Assembly (NCBI GenBank): GCA_024220505.1
Contig: JAKZZE010000018.1
Coordinates: 310,001 to 374,000, forward strand
Direction: 5' to 3'
DNA from: Rhizopus arrhizus
Lineage: Eukaryota; Mucoromycota; Mucoromycetes; Mucorales; Rhizopodaceae
Length of the DNA: 64,000 bases
The notes under the pieces were generated by a model, which was given only the letters and a program-made list of their open reading frames with translations, had not been told where the DNA came from and made no database searches. Below are positions 55,767-64,000 of the stretch, in pieces. Numbering within the stretch: position 1 is the stretch's first letter; each line of letters starts with the position of its first letter. The position numbers were made by a program, and so were the translations under genes.

Positions 55767-56822
55767 CTCTTTGTCTCTAGTTGATAAAGACTTGTAATAG
55801 ACCAAAGTAAACAAGATGCATCATTTCATCAGACACATCATGTCTTGGTTTCATCTCGTGAATATAAACAAATTTCCTTTCATATCAACAATAAAAGAAA
55901 CCCCCTTCTTTCAGTGAATTATTATTTGAATTTTGTTCTACCTTTGCTATATTAAAAGAAACTATCTTTATTTACTTGTGATGGCCTTTTTCTTTTTCAG
56001 CACACACTATTTTAACTTTAGCCTATCGATCACTCTAAATACAGTGCCTAAATTTAAGTCTTTACTCCGAAAAAAAAAAAAGTAAAATGCCAAGAATCAA
56101 GTTTTACACTGAAATATAAAAGTAAGTTTAAGAATAGCCACAATTTTCCCTTAAAAAGTAATGTTCTAAAAGAATAAATGGAAAATGGGATGTACTGAAT
56201 TCCATAAACATTGACTTGTCATCAATGTGTCTTGTGAAGTTCACATGTAAAAAATGTGTTGTTCAAACCTGACCCCACAATGCTGCGGACGTTTAAAGCC
56301 ACTGGTAAGATTCATCGTAGTTGCCGTAGCGATGATTGCTTGTCAGCAGCATCCGTTGCTGGATAATAACAACTGCGTAAAACCAAGCTCGGTAAATTAC
56401 AAACCGAATTGTTTGGGTAATATTCTATTCTTCTTTTTTGTTCGTAGTCATGATTTGTAACGATGACAGCTTTAGCTGAATAAACAGCATAATACATCTT
56501 TGCATTTCTCTCTCACATCTTTTATCTATTCCAATATCCTACACTTGTGGCATATTTACATTCATCATCATGACCTTTCTTTAGAGCAATTGGTTTGCAT
56601 AAAAAGTTTTTTCTTTGTGCTTGTTTTATCACTAAAGGAAAAAAAAAGAACTGTGACAGAGCTAAATTCCCTCAATCATACACAGAATAAAGTTCTAGGA
56701 TACACAAACTAAAGTTATATGCTCCCAATAGCTCTCAGTACAATCATTCATCTCTCAATTGCTCAAAGTTATAAAATAACACAAGTTTTTATAAAAATAA
56801 CCTCAATCTATTCTTCCTCTTT

Positions 56823-57260
56823 TTATTCCAATTCTGATTTTGTTTGCATCAACAATTTAACTGTAGGCTCTATCTCTGACCTCATCACAGGAGGATCAAT
56901 TTCCAAAGACCAGAATGATTCCAAAATGGACGGTGGTAAAATCAAAATGGAAGTATCTATCTCTCTATGATCACTTTCATTCACAATCTCCAGCTGCTCT
57001 TCATTTTTTAAAAACTCAAGCAACTCGTCACATAATCCCATCTTTTTCTTGTTCGTCGGCCTTTTAGGTGTCCATTTCTTCCTCCGTTCTTTATCCTGTA
57101 AGGCAAGTTCTTTATCAAACTCGACTTGTCTTTGCTCAATATCCAATTTCCTACTGGCCCTTTGTTCCTTTCGCTGGGCTTCCCAATCGTCTTTAAGCAA
57201 GTGGGAGAGTTTGAGTTGAAGTTCGGCTAATTTGTCATATTCGCTATTCAACATGTCCAT
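56823..57260 (-). CDS. Small coiled-coil protein, 145 aa, unrecognised
   Basis: Starts MDMLNSEYDKLAELQLKLSH. Residues about 8-65 are a charged coiled coil (EAQRKEQRASRKLDIEQRQ), followed by a basic WTPKRPTNKKKMG segment and an acidic tail. No family recognised; the layout would suit a subunit of a small coiled-coil complex. The start codon lies only 20 bp after the stop of the 46-aa gene on the same strand, so the two may share a transcript. Confidence 0.6.
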   Translation of the reverse strand: MDMLNSEYDKLAELQLKLSHLLKDDWEAQRKEQRASRKLDIEQRQVEFDKELALQDKERRKKWTPKRPTNKKKMGLCDELLEFLKNEEQLEIVNESDHREIDTSILILPPSILESFWSLEIDPPVMRSEIEPTVKLLMQTKSELE

Positions 57261-57280
57261 TTTTTTGCTTTATATAAACG

Positions 57281-57560
57281 TTAATCATCTGCTGGAACGG
57301 TAGCAAAATAACTTGCCTAGTTTCGTTTTCCTTTATAAATTAAAAAGGGGTCGAGTGTTCTTTAGAAAAAGGAATTCAACTGGAATCGTATAGTTTTACC
57401 TTTTGTTTCGCATCTTGCTTCAAATGAAATGAGTTAGGGAAAATTGAAATGGTAGAAATAAAACAAAATTTACCAAAGTTCTTTGTATCTGTCTTATGCT
57501 TTTTCGTGTTTCTTTAATTGAATCTTTATATTGTTCTGCTGTGGAATTAACAGTCATCAT
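57281..57560 (-). CDS. Tiny helical protein, 46 aa, 3 exons
   Basis: Exons are 57560-57474, 57417-57400 (18 bp) and 57316-57281, in phase with good GTAAAT/GTAAAA donors and AG acceptors. The product starts MMTVNSTAEQYKDSIKETRK and ends SYFATVPADD, a single amphipathic helix. The precise phase across three exons, including an 18-bp micro-exon, supports a real gene. I do not recognise it. Alternatively these exons are the 5' part of a transcript whose main ORF is the next one (56823-57260). Confidence 0.5.
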
Positions 57561-57801
57561 GTTTATAAAAGAAAAAAAAGAAAAAAAAAAAAAGATATTT
57601 CACGCCCAGAGTTTGGTATTTGATACACTTTCATGCATAGTAAAAAAAAAAGGGGGGGTAGAATAGCGCACAGAAAGGCAACAGGGTGTGTATTAATCGG
57701 AGTTTGAATGATGGGAGGGGTGGGTTGGACGTTGGGCAAGTATTATGATAAAGGACTACATCTATGCAAGCCAAGTTTCTTTCTTTTTCATCTCGCGAAT
57801 A

Positions 57802-58947
57802 ATGGATACTCTTACCTTGCGCGGTACTCTTGAAGGTAAATCATAAAGAAGGATGGATTAGGAAAGATGGATGGATTATACTGAATCCTATTTTTTAATA
57901 TTAGGTCATGGCAACTGGGGTAAGACTAGAAAAGCATTACAAAAAGACATTACATTTTAACACTTGAAAAAATATATTAGTTACTGCCATTGCTACCACT
58001 TCTGAAGCTCCTGATATGGTCTTGTCTGCTTCTCGTGACAAGTCTATCATCGTCTGGCACCTCACCAGGTATAAGGGATATAGGCAAAACACCAAAAAGA
58101 GAGCAATATATTAATGAGAATGGAACTAATTAGAGATGAAGTCAACTACGGTGTCCCTCGTAAGTCCCTTGTTGGTCACTCTCACTTTGTAGAAGATCTC
58201 GCAATCTCTTCTGACGGTCAATTCGCCTTGTCCGCCTCTTGGGATCACACTCTCCGTCTTTGGGATCTCAACAACGGAACCACCACCTGTCGTTTCGTTG
58301 GCCACACCAACGATGTTCTCTCTGTCTCTTTCTCTGCCGATAACCGTCAAATCGTTTCTGGCTCTCGTGACAAGTCCATCAAGTTGTGGAACACTCTTGG
58401 TGAATGCAAGTACAACATCACCGAAGACGGTCACTCTGAATGGGTTTCTTGCGTCCGCTTCTCTCCCAACCCTGCCAACCCCTTGATCGTCTCTGGTGGT
58501 TGGGACAAGCTCGTCAAGGTCTGGGACCTCACCAAGTTGAAGCTTCGCACCAACTTTATCGGTCACAATGGCTATGTGAACACTGTCACCATCTCTCCTG
58601 ATGGTTCTCTTTGTGCCTCTGCCGGTAAGGACGGTGTTGTCATGCTCTGGGACTTGAACGATGCCAAGCACCTTTACTCTTTGGATGCTGGATCTGTTGT
58701 TCACGCCCTTACCTTCTCTCCTAACCGTTACTGGCTCTGCGCTGCTACCGCCAACGGTATCAAGATTTGGGATCTCGAAACCAAGTCCATTGTTGATGAA
58801 CTTCGTCCTGAATTTGCTCAATTGGGTAAGAGAAAGAACCCTGATCCTGAATGTTTGTCTGTTGCCTGGAGTGCTGATGGTGCTACCCTCTTCTCTGGTT
58901 ACTCTGACAACATCATCCGTGTCTGGCAAGTCACCCGTACTCTTTAA
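57802..58947 (+). CDS. CPC2: RACK1 / Cpc2 ribosomal scaffold protein, 4 exons, 316 aa
   Basis: Exons are 57802-57835, 57905-57919 (15 bp), 57981-58068 and 58134-58947, in phase. The N-terminus [20 protein letters not shown] and seven WD40 blades ([77 protein letters not shown]) are those of RACK1/Asc1/Cpc2, length 316-317 as usual. It sits on the 40S ribosomal subunit head and links translation to PKC/PKA signalling and general amino-acid control. Codon use is much more biased toward C-ending codons than its neighbours, as expected for a highly expressed gene. Confidence 0.97.
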
Positions 58948-59224
58948 ATCAACTTATTAAAGGCTGAGTTAGAAGAGATACATTAAAAACATCTTATTTT
59001 AATATCACCCCCAATAAATCATAATAAAATAAGAAAAGAGTATTCATTACTACAAAAAACATCTTGTTGATAGACAAGCTGAATAATACATGTCTTGGGT
59101 CGTTGAGGATCATGGACTGAGTTTTAATGGGCGTGTTCTTTTTGTTCAAGTCCCGTTACGTAGAGATGATAAGCACCTCACTGTCCCTCTTTTTTTTTTT
59201 TTTGCTTCTTTTTTTCCCCTAAGG

Positions 59225-60005
59225 ATGTTGCCATTTTTCACATCGAATGAAACAAGTAGTTGGCTACTGTACATTTTGACTGATTCAGCTCTTCCAACCG
59301 GTGGATTTGTATCTTCCTCTGGCCTTGAAGCAAGTTATCAAGCAGGTCTTGTAGACAACACGAACCTACCCGCATTCGTTTCTTCATCAGCACATAACTT
59401 TGCCTCTAATTCCAACTGCTTTGTCAGAGCAGGGTATGAGGCAGTGGATCACAGTGATCCTCTTGTGTTTCTGTCTGATTGTGATGCCACATGTGATGCT
59501 GTCACGGCGGCGAATGCAGTTGCGAAACGAGCTTCCTTGGCTCAAGGCATCGCTATGCTCACACTCTTCCTCAAGTGTTTCTCGGATACCTCTGATCAAA
59601 AAGAGAATGTACAGATGGTGAAACATTGGAAAAATAGAATTCGAGCAGAAAAAGCGGATGGTCATTTTGCCATTTGTTTTGGATTGATATGTCGGTGCCT
59701 GAAGGTGGATTTAGGTAGAAATAAAAATAGGGGGTATTTTTATACATCTAACGCATCGTTTAGAAAATACACTCCATTTATGGTTATATTTATTTACTCG
59801 AACCATCTATTCTTCTGCTGTTCGACTTAACATCGTTGGACCTTACGAAGCACAAAAATTATTACTTGAATCAAGAGAACCCATAGAGAAAGTCATTAAG
59901 CATACAAAAGATATTAGTATAGATGATTGCTGTCAAACAAATCCATTACTTGATGTATGTCAAGGTATGCATGATAGACTTTATTCAAGATTATTCAACA
60001 GTTAA
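59225..60005 (+). CDS. Urease accessory protein UreF, 2 exons, 243 aa
   Basis: Exon 1 is 59225-59714 and exon 2 is 59764-60005, in phase. The N-terminus contains LTDSALPTGGFVSSSGLEA, the UreF signature, and SVGHS-like residues are replaced here by FASNSNCFVRAGYEA. The second exon holds RTIYSSAVRLNIVGPYEAQ, the conserved UreF helix. UreF with UreD and UreG delivers nickel to the urease active site. An in-frame ATG upstream (59090) exists, but it would add an atypical N-terminus interrupted by a poly-Phe tract, so 59225 is preferred. No other urease gene is in the window. The stop is 28 bp from the convergent HIS1 stop. Confidence 0.9.
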
Positions 60006-60033
60006 CCAAAAAAAAATAAAGTGTATATATTTT

Positions 60034-60996
60034 TTAAACTCTACAATTTGTGAATGCGACGACCATGATATCCGTAGCACCAACTTCAGTCAAAAGGTCC
60101 ATAATCTCACCCTTTCTCTTCTTTTCAATCATGGCAGAGACAGCAACCCAGCCTTCGTGAGAGTCTAGTGAAGAAACAGTAGGTGCTTGTCGACCAGGTG
60201 TGATTTGAACAGCACGAGGCAAGTTGACACGTTCGACGTTGTAAGTACAAAGGACATACTTATTGGCAGCAATCACACCGCGAATACGAGATGCGATCTT
60301 ATCGATCAAGTCTTGATGGTGAGAGTTTTTGTTGGACATTAAGACGGATTGAGTGTTCAATAAAGTGTGAATATCGTGAAGACCAGCTGCACGCATCGTT
60401 TCTCCGGATTCAACCAAATCAACTAGTAAAAAAAGAAAAAGAAAGGTTTATCATTCATTCGCCTAGCTGCAAATTCTATCTATCTACTTACTAATACCGT
60501 CAGCAAGACCCAAGGCACAAGCAGCTTCCACAGATCCAGAGACATAATTAATTGTAGTCTTTGTACCAGCAGCCTGATCGATGGGCTCAAATACTTTTCT
60601 AGCAAAAGCATCAAAGCTGGTGACAATACGCTTACCAGCCAGTTGCTCGATCGTTTGGTATTCACCCTTCACAGGAACTTGAACACACAGACGGCACTTG
60701 CCAAATTCAAGTTCCATGATTTCTGTCACCTTGTCTTGTACCTCACTTTCGACAATCATGTCTTGACCAGAAATACCCAAGTCCACATTTCCTTCAGCAA
60801 CGTATTTAGGAATGTCGGAGGCGGGTAAAAAGATGAGGGCGATAGGCAAATTGGTACAGAGAGCGATATCTTGACGGGTGCGACGATTAAAGTGGATATC
60901 GGAACCACTTAGGAGTTGTAAACATTGTTCATGAAGACGTCCCTTTTTGGGAATGGCGAATAAAAGTCTATTGTCTAAATCTTTAACAAAATCCAT
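60034..60996 (-). CDS. HIS1: ATP phosphoribosyltransferase (histidine biosynthesis step 1), 2 exons, 297 aa
   Basis: Exon 1 is 60996-60492 and exon 2 is 60422-60034, in phase. RLLFAIPKKGRLHEQCL, VDLGISGQDMIVE, GKRIVTSFDAFARKVF and DLVESGETMRAAGL are diagnostic of HisG/His1, and the C-terminal third (GWVAVSAMIEKKRKGEIM, TDIMVVAFTNCRV) is the ACT-like regulatory domain that binds histidine. The length equals yeast His1. The enzyme joins ATP and PRPP to give phosphoribosyl-ATP and is feedback-inhibited by histidine. The start follows an A-rich leader. Confidence 0.96.
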
Positions 60997-61105
60997 AGTG
61001 TTGTATGTGTAAAAAATAAAAAAAAGAAAAAAAGAAAAAAAAAAGGGATTGAAGGAATCAGATTCAATTAAAAAAAATATTTTAATTTCAATTTGACGTA
61101 AGACG

Positions 61106-62337
61106 TCACAAAGGCTTTTCTTTTCCAAGTAAATTCATTACAAATTCAAACATGAATACAGCAGATGCATTTGTAGGAAAAGCACGCAAAAAGGAAGGTA
61201 AGAAACCTATGTATACATGATTAATATATTAACAATATTTTTTTTTCTTTTTACCTCTGTAAAATCCAGCAAGTCCTTCTGTCTTGTATACAAAACTTGC
61301 AACGGAGGTCGGTGTAGGAAACTTTTTAGGTGACACATCGGGTTGTGTCATGTATCGATTTTTGACCACGTCTGTTGTTTAAAAAAAATTAGTGGAAATG
61401 AGTCACTATGAATTTTTTTTTAAATTAACCTGAAGGAAAAGCGCCTGCCCAAAAGGCGGTCGCACTTAGACCACCTGCGATGAATGTAACAGTACCATCA
61501 GTTATGTTTAGCTTTGATAACTCTTTTGTGAATACTTCATAAGAACCCCAAAATACAAAGAACCAACTTCTAAATAACATTGTAGGTAAAAGGCCTTGCC
61601 AAAGTCCGAATACACCATTATTACGAACCTTTTCTTACTTGTTAACCATTGAATATACAAACAAATATGTAATTTACCACTTGCTTCACGCAATCAATCG
61701 GTCCCTTGTATACTTTATTTCCAGTGTCGTATTGTACTTGTAATCTTGCTTTAATTTGTTCAACAGGTGTTGCTACAAAAGATACAGTAATTCCACCCGC
61801 TAGTCCAGCTAGACCGTGTTGAAAGACAGATAAAGGTTTATCTCCGTTCCATCTCTGCATTAATATTCTCGCGTTATGTAATGTGCCTAACCTTTGTAAA
61901 GTCAAGTCATGTCATACATAACAGATTATTATGTCTTACATTATACTGTCCATAAACATCCAACCTACAAGTGGTGGTGTAGCGCCTTTATATAATGCCC
62001 TTGGACCTTCACGACTAACTGTCTTCAAGAAGCAATCTAAAGGGCCTTTAAATTTTCCATCTGATTTGCTCGTTGTTTGCATACGAATTTTAATTGTGTC
62101 TAGAATACTATATAAATTCACTGTGATGCTCTGTGCGCAAAATCATAGCTTACCAAAAGGATGGCCAACTACTAATTTAGTTATACCAGAAGCCATACCA
62201 GCAGCAAATCCACGTACACGATTATGGATGGATTGATCAGTGAGTTCTGGATTGGCTTGAGTTCCTATTCCATTCTATCTAAGCCCTCTCAACTTTTGTA
62301 TAATAAGAAGGCTCTCGATGTTCGTACCTTTTGACAT
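61106..62337 (-). CDS. Mitochondrial carrier protein (SLC25, carnitine/ornithine-type), about 7 exons
   Basis: Exon 1 is only 10 bp (62337-62328); exon 2 begins after GAATAG near 62271 and encodes GTQANPELTDQSIHNRVRG. Three carrier signatures are visible across exons: PFDTIKIRMQT, TPVEQIKARLQVQYD and, spliced, FPxDVVKNRYMTQPD. The end GFLPSFLRAFPTNASAVFMF is the last helix of the carnitine/ornithine carrier branch (Crc1/Ort1/Ymc1-like). The last exon ends at 61106. It would be an inner-membrane exchanger; the substrate is uncertain. It is in tandem with HIS1, with 109 bp between its stop and the HIS1 start. Confidence 0.85.
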
Positions 62338-62572
62338 TTAAAAATAAAAGAAGAAAAAGAAAAAGAAAAAAAAAAAAGATGTCAAAAAGTTTAGATCTTT
62401 AAAGTCACATTGAGCTGTAAATCATTTACATGATTCAATGACCAATGAGAATCAATTACCATGCTGTCCCTATTCTTGAGTGAAACCCCACTTTTTTATT
62501 ATTATTATTTTTTCTTTTTTTCTTTTTCCTTTTTTTTTTTAAGAAAAAAAAAAAAGAAATCCTTTTTGAATC

Positions 62573-64000
62573 ATGTCTCAAGGCATTACTAGTACACAAA
62601 ACAATTCGACAATAACTCAAGATTATAATAATTTTACAAATTATTTTCCTTTCTCATTAAATGAACAAGAAAAAAGGAAAATATTACCAGAATCTTGTAA
62701 TCACTGCCAGAAGGTAAGGACGACTGATGTATAGAAATAAATGAGTTGATAAAATTATCTTATTTGATTAGGCAAGGTTAACATGCGATGGAGGTAAAAA
62801 CTAATAATTTCTCACGATAATATTTATATATAAAACAAAATAGGTCGACCATGTCAAGGATGTATTAAACGTGACCTAAGCACAACATGTTCAGATATAA
62901 CAAAAAAAAGATTGAAATCAACAAATAATAACAATAATAATAACAATGAAGAACAGCAAACATGTAATAAAATAAATATTAAAAAAAGTATTAAAAATAT
63001 ATTTATCATTTCCTACAGTGTTTACCACTTCAACCATTTTACCTTTTACGCCTGCAGATCAACCAATAGGTGAGAATGAAAAAAATAAAAAAAGATATTT
63101 TACCCCACACATTTTTATTTATATTTTATTACTTTTTATAGAAACTTCTTTAAATCAATTTATGGATAATTGTACTCTTTTCAACTTCTCCCTTAATGAT
63201 TTAGGTTTTGGTTCAGAAACAGCTGGATTAGAATATGGTGTATTAGGAAATATGATCCCAGACAAACAAGATTTTTCACCCATCTTTTCATTTCAATCTT
63301 CTTCTTCACCTGCTACTACCCCTACTTCTCAACAACCATCATCTATACAACAAAAATCTACGCCAAAACGAGATAATCACAGACGAAAGAGTCGTAATAC
63401 AGAAAATGTATACAACAGTGTTCAAAAGCCATTTAATTATGCAGAAGGGTTTCATTATCTTATTCAATATGTTACTGAAAAGTAAAAGACTTTCTTAATT
63501 TAAAATGTGAATATTAATCCTATTTGATTGTAGAATGAGCAGAGAAGACTTACGAAGGATTAGTAGAGCGTTATCTTTATTTAGGCCTTCTTTTCTATCA
63601 CTCATCATGAACTTGACGGAAGAAGACTTGGTGTTTATGGAAAAATGCATACAGAGGACTTTACTGGAGTATGAAAAACTCATTAGCTTTTCAGGAACAC
63701 CGACAGTAGTCTGGAGAAGAACGGGTGAAGTGTGCTTGGTTGGTAAAGAGTTTTCTTTATTAACTCAGTGGACAAAAGATATGCTGTTGAATAAAAAGAC
63801 TTATATTTATGAGGTAATTATTCACTCATGTTTGCATGATACTAATACGAATGTAGTTGATGGAGAATCAGTCTGCTGTAGAATATTGGGAAAAGTTTTC
63901 AAGTCATGCCTTTGATAATACAGATAAAGCGTGTAGTTATTCATGTATATTGAGAACACCACAACGTAAACCTGTACCTTGCACATTTTGCTTCACTATC
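62573..64000 (+). CDS. Ert1-like Zn2Cys6 regulator of gluconeogenesis, partial at window end
   Basis: Exons are 62573-62713, 62772-62793 (22 bp), 62844-62963, 63019-63069, 63142-63481, 63534-63813 and 63857 to the window edge, all in phase. The Zn2Cys6 cluster is spread over three exons (CNHCQKARLTCDGG, RPCQGCIKRDLSTTC). Asn-rich and Ser/Thr-rich spacers follow. Then come GFHYLIQYVTEKMSRED, FRPSFLSLIMNLTEEDLVFM and GTPTVVWRRTGEVCLVGKEF, the PAS-containing region conserved in Ert1/AcuK/AcuM/Rds2 activators of PEP carboxykinase and related genes. The C-terminus is cut by the window. Confidence 0.88.

Larger units (their letters stand above)
53771..56822. other. Gene-poor region, 3 kb, with hairpins and homopolymers
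   Basis: It contains G-runs at about 53928-53938 and 54107-54126, a T29-like run at 54331-54359, two GC-stemmed hairpins (54644-54669 and 54776-54817) and a weak ORF at 55558-55766. No conserved protein-coding gene is visible. TTTTATTAA-type stretches dominate. It may host non-coding RNA genes. Confidence 0.5.

Noticed and set aside
57836..58133. snoRNA in the RACK1 introns
   Set aside because: RACK1 introns host snoRNAs in some animals, but these three introns are about 60-70 bp and lack C/D or H/ACA boxes.
58126..58929. 267-residue minus-strand ORF over RACK1
   Set aside because: Caused by the strongly biased codon use of RACK1 on the other strand; known artefact of highly expressed genes.

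Overview
The window is nuclear DNA of a fungus, almost certainly a Mucoromycota (Mucorales-type) genome. The basis is AT-rich DNA, many 50-70 bp GT-AG introns with CTAAC/CTAAT-like branch points, fungal gene families (Zn2Cys6 regulators, PCL-type cyclin, a Dsf2-type Sel1 protein, fungal HIS1), and genes usual in early-diverging fungi (a GDP-fucose transporter, a STRA6-like membrane protein). Most genes are split. I rebuilt exon-intron structures by hand from splice motifs and reading phase, and I say where the model is uncertain.

Layout. (1) Positions 1-7700 are a nest of decayed mobile elements beside a tRNA-Glu(CTC) gene. A broken Tc1/mariner-like element has its two outer ends about 6.4 kb apart. 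Between them sit a 1,975-bp element with 76-bp terminal inverted repeats, carrying a broken serine-recombinase-like gene pl­us a tiny ORF, and a fragment of a DIRS-type tyrosine-recombinase retrotransposon. (2) 8.2-22.3 kb is ordinary gene space: GDP-fucose transporter, Zn2Cys6 regulator, F-box protein, DNA topoisomerase III, cytochrome P450, and a large coiled-coil protein whose C-terminus resembles ICE1 of the little elongation complex. (3) 22.3-29.2 kb is gene-poor, with a doubtful orphan gene and a dead Tc1-like transposase next to a regular 21-22 bp repeat array. (4) 29.2-45 kb holds a small Cys-rich protein, a Dsf2-like Sel1 protein, actin-capping protein alpha, a methyltransferase, an Atg38/NRBF2-like protein, COP9 signalosome subunit 1 and the STRA6-like protein. 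(5) 45-64 kb holds a multi-START-domain membrane protein, the COMPASS subunit Swd1, a PCL cyclin, two tightly spaced small genes, RACK1, UreF, HIS1, a mitochondrial carrier and the start of an Ert1-like regulator.

The genes do not form one pathway; this is a normal mosaic of housekeeping genes. Spacing is tight in places: 28 bp between the convergent UreF and HIS1 stops, 59 bp between the F-box stop and the TOP3 start, and about 180 bp shared by the divergent CSN1 and STRA6-like genes. Other stretches of 1-3 kb appear empty. The most unusual items are the inverted-repeat element with the recombinase-like gene, the STRA6-like gene (Mucorales make retinoid-like trisporoids), the ICE1-like protein, and the phased repeat array upstream of the dead Tc1-like gene.
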